DNA of 64,000 bases. Source: Glaciecola sp965658765. Lineage in GTDB: Bacteria > Pseudomonadota > Gammaproteobacteria > Enterobacterales > Alteromonadaceae. The first letter of the stretch is position 1. The number at the start of each line of letters is the position of its first letter. The notes beneath the pieces are model-generated. The model worked only from the letters and a program-made list of their open reading frames with translations, was not told the DNA's origin and searched no databases. Made by a program: the position numbers and the translations under genes. Shown piece by piece: positions 46,478-56,137 of this stretch. The stretch lies in assembly GCA_965658765.1 (NCBI GenBank), contig CBFHTO010000010.1, positions 1 through 64,000 on the forward strand. The letters are read 5' to 3'.

Positions 46478-46966
46478 TCAACTAGATTGATAAGGGTCGT
46501 CAATACCTAATTGGGCTAAGATTTCTATTTCCTTTGCTTCCATATCGGCCGCATCATTGTCAGTTATATGGTCATACCCCAACAAATGCAAGAGGCCGTG
46601 AATGCATAAATGCGTTAGATGTGATGAGTACGATTTATTTTGTTGCTCAGACTCCTCACGTACTAATGTCATACAAATAGCTAAGTCCCCAATAAAATCG
46701 GATTCTACAAACTCGGGTAAATCGCTTTCGAATGAGAGCACGTTAGTCGGTTTGTCTTTGCCTCTATATGTTCCATTCAAATATGCGGACTCATCTGCGT
46801 CGACCCATTTTATATTGAGTTCCACATGCTTGCTTTTATTAGGGAATATCGTCGTCAAGGCGAGCGATAGTGATGATTCTATTTTATCTTCTGAAGGAAT
46901 AAGCGCCAGATCGTCTTGACCAAGCGCGTCAGATTGAGAGTATTGTATAGAAAGCGTGTTCGACAA
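46478..46966 (-). CDS. ybeY: Endoribonuclease YbeY (16S rRNA maturation)
   Basis: A metal-dependent RNase needed for 16S rRNA 3' processing and ribosome quality control. The zinc motif HGLLHLLGYDH (three His) is near residues 125-135. The best start is a TTG at 46966 with GGGAG 10 nt upstream, giving 162 residues (E. coli 155); the frame stays open from another TTG at 47008, next to the phoH stop. No ATG in frame is upstream of the conserved part. Sits between phoH and corC. Confidence 0.92.
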   Translation of the reverse strand: MSNTLSIQYSQSDALGQDDLALIPSEDKIESSLSLALTTIFPNKSKHVELNIKWVDADESAYLNGTYRGKDKPTNVLSFESDLPEFVESDFIGDLAICMTLVREESEQQNKSYSSHLTHLCIHGLLHLLGYDHITDNDAADMEAKEIEILAQLGIDDPYQSS

Positions 46967-47012
46967 AGTTACATAACTCCCTTTACAGTTTGCCGAAACG
47001 CAGACCAATCAT

Positions 47013-48056
47013 CTAGATATTATCCCCAGAATCATCTTGGTTTTGAGACGCTTTGCGCTGTTTTGCTTTTATTTCTTCTTGCTCAACTTCGTAGTCTTCA
47101 TAGGCTTGCACAATTCTTGCGACTACTGGGTGGCGAACAACGTCGTTTGCACTGAAAAAGTTGAATGAAATATCATTTACTTGCTTTAACACATCAATTG
47201 CGTGCCTTAAGCCTGAGCGAGCACCTCTTGGCAAGTCTACTTGTGTAATATCACCTGTAATTACTGCTTTTGAATTGAAACCAATACGCGTTAAAAACAT
47301 TTTCATTTGTTCAACTGTTGTATTTTGGGATTCGTCTAAAATAATAAATGCATCGTTAAGGGTGCGACCACGCATATAAGCAAGTGGAGCAACTTCTATC
47401 ACATTACGCTCAATCAACTTTTCTACTTTTTCGAACCCCAGCATTTCAAACAAAGCGTCGTAAAGCGGACGAAGGTATGGGTCAACCTTTTGCGATAAGT
47501 CACCTGGTAAAAATCCTAATTTTTCTCCAGCTTCCACCGCGGGTCGTGTAAGCAATATTCTTCGTATTTCTTGCCGTTCCAATGCATCCACTGCACATGC
47601 GACTGCCAGATAGGTCTTCCCAGTACCAGCAGGACCGATACCAAAGGTAATATCATGTGCAAGTACATTACTGACGTATTTTGATTGATTTGGATTACGC
47701 GGTTTTATTACTCCACGCTTAGTCCGTATGTGTACTTCTTTACCGTAATCACCTGCTTCTGCTCGTTCTAAACATTTAACTTCTTGAATCGCTAAATGCA
47801 CCTGATCATTCTCTAAAACGGGTATGCTGCCTTTTACTGGCTGCGTTTCAATGTATAAGAGCTTAAGAAGCTCGCTTGCACCATTAGCCTGTTGAGGGTC
47901 ACCGAATACACTAAACTCATTGTTTCTGTAATTTATCTCTACACCTAATCTGCGTTCTATCATTTTGATATTGTCGTCAAATGGCCCACAAAGACTAGAT
48001 AAACGCTTAGCATCTTCGGGTTCAAGAATAAATTGGTTAGTGGCGATTTTGCTCAA
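47013..48056 (-). CDS. ybeZ: PhoH-family ATPase (YbeZ)
   Basis: A 347-residue protein with an N-terminal KH-like segment (residues 1-110) and the PhoH P-loop domain: Walker A GPAGTGKTYLAVA (residues 145-157), RPAVEAGEKLGFLPGDL, and Walker B FIILDESQNT. PhoH ATPases pair with YbeY. Start is a TTG six nt after GAGG; the protein length fits the family (about 350). Between miaB (27-bp gap) and ybeY. Confidence 0.94.
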   Translation of the reverse strand: MSKIATNQFILEPEDAKRLSSLCGPFDDNIKMIERRLGVEINYRNNEFSVFGDPQQANGASELLKLLYIETQPVKGSIPVLENDQVHLAIQEVKCLERAEAGDYGKEVHIRTKRGVIKPRNPNQSKYVSNVLAHDITFGIGPAGTGKTYLAVACAVDALERQEIRRILLTRPAVEAGEKLGFLPGDLSQKVDPYLRPLYDALFEMLGFEKVEKLIERNVIEVAPLAYMRGRTLNDAFIILDESQNTTVEQMKMFLTRIGFNSKAVITGDITQVDLPRGARSGLRHAIDVLKQVNDISFNFFSANDVVRHPVVARIVQAYEDYEVEQEEIKAKQRKASQNQDDSGDNI

Positions 48057-48083
48057 ATTGACCTCGTTAATATTATTGTTTAT

Positions 48084-49511
48084 TTATGCTGGCATGACTT
48101 GAATAACACCTAAATCATCAGGCTTTATGTTCTTCGCTAATATGCTCTCGGGTGATACTGCAACTCTCAGTCCCATCTCTGACTCTCTTAAGATTACGTC
48201 CCCGCGTAGTGAGTTTGTATAAACGTCGGTGATAACGACATCGACGAACTCGCCGACCATATCAGGACTGCCTGCAAAATTTACCACTCGATTATTCTCG
48301 GTACGTCCAGTTAATTCGCTTGGGTCCTTTTTAGAAGGGCCCTCAACCAATAAACGTTGTTTACTGCCTACCATGTTCCGCGATATTTGAAGCGAGTTTT
48401 GATTGATTCTATGTTGTAACAGTTGCAAGCGTTGCTTTTTGGTCTCTTCAGATACATCATCGACCGCGTCAGCGGCAGGAGTTCCTGGTCTAGCGCTGTA
48501 GATAAAACTGAAGCTCATGTCGTAACCAACAGTGGCAATAAGGTCCATAGTGGCTTGGAAATCTGCTTCGCTTTCGCCAGGAAATCCGATAATGAAATCC
48601 GATGACATTGATAAGTTGGGTCTAACTTTTTTCAGCTTTCTGACAGTTGACTTATATTCAATTGCCGTATGGCCGCGTTTCATCAGGTTTAATATTCGAT
48701 CTGAGCCGGACTGTACAGGCAAGTGTAAGTGGTCAACCAATTCTGGAATGTTAGCGTAGGCTTCGATAATGTCGTTGGTGAATTCAACAGGATGCGAAGT
48801 GGTATATCGAATACGGTCTATGCCGTCGATACTCGCAACAAGTTCTAATAACTCAGCAAACCGACAAACAGAACCATCGTAATGACTCCCCCTAAAAGCA
48901 TTAACGTTTTGGCCGAGTAAATTAACTTCTCGTACGCCTTGAGCAGCTAGTTGGGCAACTTCAAGTAAAACATCGTCAACAGGGCGACTCACTTCTTCAC
49001 CGCGTGTATAAGGCACCACGCAAAAACTGCAGTACTTTGAACAGCCTTCCATTATTGATACAAAAGCGGTAGGGCCATCTGAACGGGGTTCGGGTAAGCG
49101 GTCAAACTTTTCAATTTCTGGAAAGCTTACATCCACAACAGAACGTTCTCCGCCTTTGATTTGGCCGATCATTTCAGGTAAGCGATGCAAAGTTTGAGGT
49201 CCAAATACAATATCGACAAACGGCGCTCGCCTACGTATTTCATCACCCTCTTGTGATGCAACACAACCGCCCACACCGATGATGAGTTCTGGCTTCTTCG
49301 ATTTTAAATTTTTCCAGCGGCCAAGTTGGTGAAACACCTTTTCTTGCGCTTTTTCGCGTATAGAGCACGTGTTTAAAAGAATGACGTCTGCTTCTTCTGC
49401 TTCTGACGCTGCCTCATAGCCGTGGGTGGCATCTAGCAAATCTGCCATTTTCTCAGAGTCGTATTCGTTCATTTGACAACCCCAAGTTTTTATAAATAAT
49501 TTTTTGCTCAT
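48084..49511 (-). CDS. miaB: tRNA 2-methylthio-N6-isopentenyladenosine synthase
   Basis: Radical-SAM methylthiotransferase that modifies A37 of UNN-reading tRNAs. Length is 475 residues from the ATG at 49511 (E. coli 474); a TTG four codons upstream is not needed. The N-terminal UPF0004 domain starts KLFIKTWGCQMNEYDS with three Cys for the auxiliary cluster (Cys in WGCQ, NTCSIRE and VGGCVAS); the radical-SAM triad is in GCSKYCSFCVVPYTRG; the C-terminal TRAM domain ends the protein. It faces ubiF divergently, as in E. coli. Confidence 0.96.
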   Translation of the reverse strand: MSKKLFIKTWGCQMNEYDSEKMADLLDATHGYEAASEAEEADVILLNTCSIREKAQEKVFHQLGRWKNLKSKKPELIIGVGGCVASQEGDEIRRRAPFVDIVFGPQTLHRLPEMIGQIKGGERSVVDVSFPEIEKFDRLPEPRSDGPTAFVSIMEGCSKYCSFCVVPYTRGEEVSRPVDDVLLEVAQLAAQGVREVNLLGQNVNAFRGSHYDGSVCRFAELLELVASIDGIDRIRYTTSHPVEFTNDIIEAYANIPELVDHLHLPVQSGSDRILNLMKRGHTAIEYKSTVRKLKKVRPNLSMSSDFIIGFPGESEADFQATMDLIATVGYDMSFSFIYSARPGTPAADAVDDVSEETKKQRLQLLQHRINQNSLQISRNMVGSKQRLLVEGPSKKDPSELTGRTENNRVVNFAGSPDMVGEFVDVVITDVYTNSLRGDVILRESEMGLRVAVSPESILAKNIKPDDLGVIQVMPA

Positions 49512-49823
49512 GTCTTTGTTCAATACTCTATCTGTAAAAAAAGTGGTGATGTTTTCTTATGCCACTAATAGTGTTTTGTTGAGCAATTCGTTGCCGTCGC
49601 TGTCTCGGTTTCGCTTAGTAATTTGACGCACATTTCGAATTTCGTAAAAGCCCATTATTTTACAATGGATCTCATCTCATAGCTAGTCATCGCTCTACGT
49701 GAAAGCACATCGCAGTGCACAAGCTTTCAAGCGGTAAGATATTGGAAACAAATATTTACTGTAGTGATTGTTCACACAGGTTAATATAATCTAAAGTGCT
49801 TATTATACTTTGAACATAGCATT

Positions 49824-49887
49824 GCGAAGCAAAAACATAGCGAAGCAAAAACATAGTGAAGCAAAAATATAGCGAAGCAATAAGCTA
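49824..49887. repeat. 16-bp tandem repeat (GCGAAGCAAAAACATA), four copies
   Basis: Two identical copies (49824-49839, 49840-49855), a third with two changes (49856-49871) and a degenerate fourth (49872-49887) sit in the 504-bp miaB-ubiF divergent gap. No gene or RNA is otherwise seen there. Confidence 0.85.
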
Positions 49888-50015
49888 CCCTGTAAATGTG
49901 AATAGTGAAAAATAGAAATAAATCAAGCGCGGATCGTGCTTTAGAGTTTGATGCGAAATAACAGTGCGCACTTATTTTAGCAGTGATAGAAATATCAGAC
50001 TAGAAAGGAGTAATA

Positions 50016-51209
50016 ATGGAAAGTAAACCGTCAAAGTATGATGTTTGTGTTGTTGGTGGAGGAATGGTGGGGGCAGCAGCAGCTCTGGGGCTCGCAAAAC
50101 TGGGTTATGAGATTGCGCTTATTGAAAAAAATGAAATAGAAAGCTTCTCTAAAGACCAAGCACCGGATGTGCGAATCTCTGCATTTAATCTCCATTCTTT
50201 ACAATTATTGGAAGAATTGGGCGCTCTTGAACATATATTAAAAATGCGGTTTAAACCATATCAAGCTTTGCACGTGTGGGAAAATGCCCAGCAAAAAACT
50301 AAGTTTAATGCACAGGAAGTAGGCGTCGAGTACTTAGGTTACTTTATCGAAAACCGATTGGTTCAGCTTGCATTGTTTGAAGAAATTCACGCAAATTACA
50401 GTGATAAAATATACTGCTTTCACGGGCACTCTCAGATGCGAATAGACGCTACATTAGGAGAGGTTAGCTTAGAAGGTGTAAAAACAACTGACCAACGTGA
50501 CGACAAATTTATTCAAGCAAATCTGGTCATTGGTGCTGATGGTGCTCAGTCACAAGTGCGAAAGCAAGTTGGTATCGCCACAAGCGGTTGGCAATACGAT
50601 CAAATCGCCAACGTTATTTTGATTGAATTACCGCAAGCAAGTGAACCTATTACTTGGCAGCAGTTTTTTCCTAGTGGACCAAGAGCTTTTCTGCCCATGT
50701 ACGGAAATTACGCAAGCTTGGTGTGGTATGACAGCAAAGACCGTTCAGACGAGTTAATAGGCTTAGACTATCAAACACTCAAGCAAGAAATTATTTCACA
50801 TTTCCCACCAATTAATGATGATTTCAGTGTGCGCAATGTGGCGCGTTTTCCACTCACTCGAATGCATGCGAAACGATATGGTCAAGACAAGGCTATTATA
50901 CTTGGTGATGCCGCTCATACGATCAATCCTTTGGCAGGGCAGGGAGTCAACCTTGGTTTTAAAGACGTAGCATCGTTGCTCAAAAATATCGAAGCGCAGG
51001 GAGTTGACCATTCTGAATCGTTGATAAGTAAAATCGAAGCTGATCGCAAAGCTGCTAACCTCTTAATGATGTCGACAATGGATGCGATTTACTACACATT
51101 TTCTAATCATATTCCGCCCCTTAGACAAATAAGGCAGTTAGGTTTAAAAATTGCACAAAATGCCGGACCAATAAAAAGAAAAGCCTTAAAATATGCGATG
51201 GGGCTCTAG
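50016..51209 (+). CDS. ubiF: Ubiquinone biosynthesis FAD monooxygenase, UbiF-like
   Basis: A 397-residue flavoprotein hydroxylase. The Rossmann loop is VVGGGMVGAAAALGLAKLGY (residues 10-29), the second FAD motif is VIGADGAQSQVR, and the GD motif is ILGDAAHTINPLAGQGVNLG. Such enzymes hydroxylate the ubiquinone ring; position next to miaB matches ubiF of E. coli and argues for C6-hydroxylation (demethoxyubiquinol) rather than UbiH or UbiI. A strong AAAGGAG ribosome site precedes ATG. UbiH-type specificity cannot be excluded from sequence alone. Confidence 0.87.
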   Translation: MESKPSKYDVCVVGGGMVGAAAALGLAKLGYEIALIEKNEIESFSKDQAPDVRISAFNLHSLQLLEELGALEHILKMRFKPYQALHVWENAQQKTKFNAQEVGVEYLGYFIENRLVQLALFEEIHANYSDKIYCFHGHSQMRIDATLGEVSLEGVKTTDQRDDKFIQANLVIGADGAQSQVRKQVGIATSGWQYDQIANVILIELPQASEPITWQQFFPSGPRAFLPMYGNYASLVWYDSKDRSDELIGLDYQTLKQEIISHFPPINDDFSVRNVARFPLTRMHAKRYGQDKAIILGDAAHTINPLAGQGVNLGFKDVASLLKNIEAQGVDHSESLISKIEADRKAANLLMMSTMDAIYYTFSNHIPPLRQIRQLGLKIAQNAGPIKRKALKYAMGL

Positions 51210-51284
51210 GGTCTGTTGTTTCAACAGACTCAAGTAAATATGACTCTGTTACTACACTCATTAAATACAATAGTGGTTGCTTAG

Positions 51285-51479
51285 GTGGGAAGAAATAAGC
51301 GTGAGCGTAGCGCTAGAGCATGTGATGTTTGCGGGAACTTAGCAGAGACATTGTACAGAGTTCGTGAGCATCCCAACGCTACTTGGTTATTCGCTTGCAA
51401 AACATGTCAATTTCTCCAGAAGTCGAAGCAACCATATTATGAATATGGCGGGACCTGGAAGAGTAGAAAAAGGAATTAA
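51285..51479 (+). CDS. Small zinc-ribbon-like protein, 64 aa
   Basis: Starts at a GTG (GGRNKRERSARACDV region read as Met at residue 1). Two CXXC pairs (CDVCGN at residues 14-19 and CKTCQF at 38-43) suggest a zinc ribbon; the ends are strongly basic (RKRN). Size, charge and motif suggest a nucleic-acid or ribosome-associated protein. Only weak ribosome pairing is seen, but the frame has no other in-frame start. Known conserved families of this type are mostly uncharacterised. Confidence 0.6.
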   Translation: MGRNKRERSARACDVCGNLAETLYRVREHPNATWLFACKTCQFLQKSKQPYYEYGGTWKSRKRN

Positions 51480-51550
51480 AGTGATAAAAAGGTGCGTGTT
51501 AAGAAATATTGGTTAAACTATAAATAGTCTTGGATAAATGAGTTAAGCGC

Positions 51551-51979
51551 ATGCAAAAAATAAAAACACCTTGGTGGTTCTGGTTGGTGGCATTACTTGC
51601 TGTATTATGGAATTATGGTGGCGTCATGGACTTCATGATGACACATACGCAAAACCAAGATTATATGGCTAATTTCACTGCCGCTCAGCAAGAATATTTC
51701 TACTCTTTCCCATTGTGGGCCAATATAGCGTGGGCTGCTGGGGTATTTGGCGCCATGCTGGGGTCTTTATTATTGCTTTTACGTACACGCTTTGCTTTTC
51801 ATGCATTCGCTATCTCTATTGGCGGCATGGTTGTTTCTTTCGCTTATCAGTTTATCAGCGATGCGCCAGATGATCTGTATTCGTTTGCTACAATAGCGTT
51901 TACGGTCGCTATTTGGGTAATCGCGTTTCTTTTATTATGGTTTTCGCTTGCTATGCAAAAAAACCAAGTATTAAGGTGA
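51551..51979 (+). CDS. Four-helix membrane protein of unknown function
   Basis: A 142-residue inner-membrane protein with four hydrophobic segments (about residues 8-28, 52-75, 81-103 and 110-135). TPWWFWLVALLAVLWNYGGVMDFMMT at the start resembles a widespread gammaproteobacterial family of small membrane proteins annotated as sugar transporter or hypothetical. There is no catalytic motif. It converges with mshQ with a 31-bp gap. Confidence 0.65.
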   Translation: MQKIKTPWWFWLVALLAVLWNYGGVMDFMMTHTQNQDYMANFTAAQQEYFYSFPLWANIAWAAGVFGAMLGSLLLLLRTRFAFHAFAISIGGMVVSFAYQFISDAPDDLYSFATIAFTVAIWVIAFLLLWFSLAMQKNQVLR

Positions 51980-52010
51980 TAAAACCGTTGAACGCCCTTT
52001 TTATCCAGCC

Positions 52011-55000
52011 CTAATTTTGCAGTAATTCGCGTCTGTTAAGCAATCGGTCATCATTTCTAAATATGCCAAAGACGGCGACGGCACTGGGGTTTTCATCTAA
52101 AGCGCCATCATTACTCCAGTCGTATTTTAACCAAGAGTGAACATCGAGTTCTAAACCTATTTCGCCTTGATGTCCACTGCCTGGCGAGTTCAGTTTTAAG
52201 CCCAATATACGCCCGCTAGTCGCGTGATTCATTGTGCTCTCTATACCAGTCAATGCCTTATCTAATGACATCGAGATTAGGCTAAGTGCATTTTCATCAA
52301 AGCCTGTACAATCGTTGTCGGTGCTAAGTGTGAAATAATCACCATCAAAGTGTTCGTATTTTATGGTTTGTGCGAGATCGTTGATTTCTGGACCAAAACT
52401 ATTTTCTAATACAGCTCTTCCGAAACGTATTTCTAATCCAGTTGGTGTAAAACCTTCGGTGCTGCTAGCCGTAACGGTATCCGAATCTACAATGCTATTT
52501 ACAGCGAACGGAAGCGATGCATCAAATGGCGCGACCTTAGAGTTTTGTGAACGGGTATAATAAAAATTATCATTTTGAGACAGTTGATAATGAAGCGTCC
52601 CCCTCGGTAGAGGTGTATTGGTGTTTTGTACCAAGTCATTTTGACTCAATGTCCCAGTCATAATGTTTGATACGACGGGCAAGTTAGCATTGTCAGTACC
52701 CAAAGCGAATTCGTCTGCTGATGGCGGTGTAATCAGAATGTTAGAAGCACTTAAATGCATAAAGTCATTTGCGCTGCCTTCGGTGTCCTGATAATAATTT
52801 TTTGTCAGTAAACCTTGTTTGTTATAGGCACTAATTTCTAAGACAGGCATATCCAGGTAAGCAATGGCGCCTTTTGCAGCATTGTTTTCATCTAGCTGCC
52901 CGGAGTAAGCGAAAAATGCGATGCGCATATCGCACTGAGCATAAAACAAGCCTTTGCTTGCAACAGTTTGTTCAAAGTGATGTGGTGTAAACCGCCCAAT
53001 TGTGATTTCAGACGCGTCTATTCGAATACCTTGATTTCCATAATTTTCATCTTTTAAGTCAAGGCTTATTATCCCAACCTCTGAATAATGCGCGTTACTA
53101 AAGGTCGAAACGCCAGAGTTAAAAGTGGTGAGCGATACATCATTAAATGAAGGGCTTATGCTACTACTTATTTGAGTCCCGGCGCTAATTTGCAGGTCTC
53201 CCATCACCGTTCCAACTTGAGAAGGTAATTGTTTGGTGAGTTTTAGCTGTAACTGTCCAGGTTGATAATTCTGGGTTGTGGCACCATTCGCATTTTTGGC
53301 CTCAACAACAAAGTTAAAAGGCTCGCCAGCAGGGTGTTTAGTTGAAGATGTGGCGCTTGAACCGTTTAAGTCCATGTTATTGTAAGTCGCAGATATGTCT
53401 AATGAATATGGACTTACCCAAAACGCATTGGAGCTGCCTGCTATATCAATATTTCCATTTTGATATTTAGCGTAAAGCCTTATTTCACCGGCGTCGTCAT
53501 ACCGTGCATTTGTAAGGGTGGCGATACTATTGGCGTCAAAGCTTAAAGAAACAGCGGAATAATCTGGGTATTTACTTAAGTTTTGTGAATTCACAACAAA
53601 AGGCAATCCACCTGTATTATCAGGCTCTATATTCTGTTGTGCTAATTGGATACTTTGAGTACCACTTAACATCCCTTCACATACCCCGTTATTGTTCTTG
53701 ACGGCTTGGATTTTTATTGGAAATGGCGTACCCGACACTTGATTTTGGATCACCGAAGCCCCCGAGTCATCAATAAACCTGAAGCCAGCGTCCTCAAACA
53801 ACATAGAACAAGTCGTCGAGCCATTTGCTATGCATACGGTAGAGTTATCTGGTGTTATGCTTGTTTGATTAATCGATAAGGATACGTTTTCTGCTTCGGT
53901 ATACGAAAACTGGACGCTTGTACTGCCAGTAAAACTGGTACTTTGATTTACAGTGGTGCTTCCGCTTACAATTAAATTCAGACTTACGGGCTCATCGCTA
54001 AGTGTGCAAGTGCCATTATAACTATTGCTACAGGCTTTTATAGTAAGCGTCTCGGGCTCACAAGTTAAACCTTGTGCATCATGTATAATTTGATAATGAT
54101 TAACGCTCGGTGGAGGTGGGGTTGATTGTCCGCAGCCAAATGCCACTTGTCCGTTTAGGGCGCCATCTTTGAGAATTTCATAGCTATTCTTGTTGTAGCG
54201 TGTTTCGATTGAATTAATGACCGACACTTCCATGTAATCGCCGCCACCACGTTCCCAGAATATACTGTCGACTTGAAACACCGAGGCTTGCGATAAGGTA
54301 AATGAACCGAGCCTTCTGGAATTGCCGGTCGGACGCTCATGTCTAAGCTCATTGCTGTCGCCTTCACTGCTGTTTTTAGCAAAGTTTACGGTATCACCTG
54401 AAATAGTGGTAAGGCGTAAACTAAAGCCGTCGTCACTTTGAACGTAAAAGGTGTAGTCACCAGCAGGTAAGCTAAGAGTGCCAGAAGCAGCTACAAGGAA
54501 ATCGCTATATCTTTCACCGTCGTCGGGTCCAATCCCAGGGTAGGTCACAGTGCCGCTGTAATCTTTGTTTTTTCCACCGAAGTCAAGTCGGTCAGTCGTT
54601 CCAGTGCCAGCAGACGCTACGTTGTAGCGTGTATCATTATTACTGATATTACCAGATTTTTTAGATCCATTATCTTGCCAAATCTCGAGTATCTCTATGG
54701 CTTCTGTGGTTGAGTTGATTTCGCGATCGTATCCTTTACCATTACCATTACTTCTAATGCGTATACCGACCGTATCCATCGTGCCCGGCGCAGAACATTG
54801 GTCTACTGGGTCTGCGGGGTCAACCGCACTAATCTTGGTGGTAAAATAAACATTGTCATCATCTTCATTATCGTCAGACCAAATCCAACGTGCACTTTCA
54901 TCAATATTATCTCTAGTATCCCATGGATCATCACCGTTTTCCCCATAATCGGTAACAGACTCATAGTCATCCCAGCCAGAATTGCTTACTTGCCAATCGC

Positions 55001-55982
55001 TTGTGTTTGTGGAAAGTGTTGTTTCTCCATTCGAAAAAACGTGCGTATCAGTGTTGATGACAAAGTCTCCAATAAACGCGGCAGGAGCGCCTGTATTCGT
55101 TGCAGCAACGTGCAAGTAATAATCTTTACCCGCTTCTAGCTCGTCTCCGATATCATAGGAAGTTTCCCAATCGTCCCCTTCAGCAAATTTATCGCCAGCA
55201 CTCGAATCATCAGTAGACAAATAAATTGTAAACTCTTCTACAGGAGAGGGTGTAAAAGAACAAAGTCCTGGGATTTCAATTGAATCAATATTTTCATCTT
55301 TATAATCAACGCTCACATCGTCTTCCAACCGAATGTCATCGCCCGTTACTGCACCTTCAAACTCGCTGTCATCCTCAATCCTGATGTCTTTATCGCCGTA
55401 AATAAAGCCTTTTAGTTTGGTATCTTCTTTAAATTTTGAATCCTTATACAATACAAGAACAAATTGTTCAGGGTCCCCATCAACATTGATTTCTAAGTCA
55501 TCGTCAAAGTCTGACTCTTTAACGAACAGCACCACTTTACCAGTGCCTCGAATAATTATCTCTGCATCCTTGTCAAGTTTTAGAGTTTCGATCCAATATA
55601 TCCCATCATCTAGGTAAATCTTAGTATCTTTTTTTGCTTTTAATTCGTTGATGTATGTGGTCTGGTTGTTTTGACTTATGGTTAATCGAGCATCCTCTTT
55701 AACTTCTATATCTCCGTAGACCCCTTGTGGCAAAGTTCTGCGTTTATCTTCGTCGATTTCTTGATCATTGGATGAGGAGCGAGTTTCGAAGTCTGGTAAG
55801 TCGACATTCATTTCGGTAACAGCGCTAGGGAAAATGTCTTTACAGGTTTGTGCATTAGATTTTGATACGCTTAGCAGAGCGAGGAGAATACTAAAGACCG
55901 TTATCAATAAAGGCTTTACAAAATGAGTTTTCCAAACTAATGCATTTGATTTTCGAATGTGAGGTAGTAGAAGTATCTGCAT
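52011..55982 (-). CDS. mshQ: MshQ-like secreted protein (MSHA pilus locus type)
   Basis: A 1323-residue exported protein. A signal peptide (hydrophobic about residues 23-41, ending KSNA) is followed by an N-terminal beta-rich part with repeated acidic turns (EVKEDARL, DKDIRIEDDSEFEG, GDDIRLEDD), a PA14/lectin-like part near 470-600 (AGDYTFYVQSDDGFSLRL), Cys-containing Ig-like repeats, and a C-terminal DUF6701 region with GLEIRFGRAVLENSFGPE and DNDCTGFDENALS. That C-terminus is characteristic of MshQ, normally the last gene of the mannose-sensitive haemagglutinin pilus operon. No mshA-P genes lie next to it; an IS element is 143 bp upstream. Confidence 0.82.
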   Translation of the reverse strand: MQILLLPHIRKSNALVWKTHFVKPLLITVFSILLALLSVSKSNAQTCKDIFPSAVTEMNVDLPDFETRSSSNDQEIDEDKRRTLPQGVYGDIEVKEDARLTISQNNQTTYINELKAKKDTKIYLDDGIYWIETLKLDKDAEIIIRGTGKVVLFVKESDFDDDLEINVDGDPEQFVLVLYKDSKFKEDTKLKGFIYGDKDIRIEDDSEFEGAVTGDDIRLEDDVSVDYKDENIDSIEIPGLCSFTPSPVEEFTIYLSTDDSSAGDKFAEGDDWETSYDIGDELEAGKDYYLHVAATNTGAPAAFIGDFVINTDTHVFSNGETTLSTNTSDWQVSNSGWDDYESVTDYGENGDDPWDTRDNIDESARWIWSDDNEDDDNVYFTTKISAVDPADPVDQCSAPGTMDTVGIRIRSNGNGKGYDREINSTTEAIEILEIWQDNGSKKSGNISNNDTRYNVASAGTGTTDRLDFGGKNKDYSGTVTYPGIGPDDGERYSDFLVAASGTLSLPAGDYTFYVQSDDGFSLRLTTISGDTVNFAKNSSEGDSNELRHERPTGNSRRLGSFTLSQASVFQVDSIFWERGGGDYMEVSVINSIETRYNKNSYEILKDGALNGQVAFGCGQSTPPPPSVNHYQIIHDAQGLTCEPETLTIKACSNSYNGTCTLSDEPVSLNLIVSGSTTVNQSTSFTGSTSVQFSYTEAENVSLSINQTSITPDNSTVCIANGSTTCSMLFEDAGFRFIDDSGASVIQNQVSGTPFPIKIQAVKNNNGVCEGMLSGTQSIQLAQQNIEPDNTGGLPFVVNSQNLSKYPDYSAVSLSFDANSIATLTNARYDDAGEIRLYAKYQNGNIDIAGSSNAFWVSPYSLDISATYNNMDLNGSSATSSTKHPAGEPFNFVVEAKNANGATTQNYQPGQLQLKLTKQLPSQVGTVMGDLQISAGTQISSSISPSFNDVSLTTFNSGVSTFSNAHYSEVGIISLDLKDENYGNQGIRIDASEITIGRFTPHHFEQTVASKGLFYAQCDMRIAFFAYSGQLDENNAAKGAIAYLDMPVLEISAYNKQGLLTKNYYQDTEGSANDFMHLSASNILITPPSADEFALGTDNANLPVVSNIMTGTLSQNDLVQNTNTPLPRGTLHYQLSQNDNFYYTRSQNSKVAPFDASLPFAVNSIVDSDTVTASSTEGFTPTGLEIRFGRAVLENSFGPEINDLAQTIKYEHFDGDYFTLSTDNDCTGFDENALSLISMSLDKALTGIESTMNHATSGRILGLKLNSPGSGHQGEIGLELDVHSWLKYDWSNDGALDENPSAVAVFGIFRNDDRLLNRRELLQN

Positions 55983-56137
55983 ATTAATCTAATTATTCTC
56001 TCAAAAAGTGACTTAAAAACCACTGTTAGCCCAATGTTTGCCAAACGCCGATAGACTATTTTCTTCCTGAAGAAAGTTTGGATCGTGTAAGAAACCTAAA
56101 AGGTGTTGACGTGGTCAACCAAAATTGACCAGCCCAG

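Noticed and set aside
49824..49887. CRISPR array
   Set aside because: Copies abut directly with no spacers and the units are only 16 bp.
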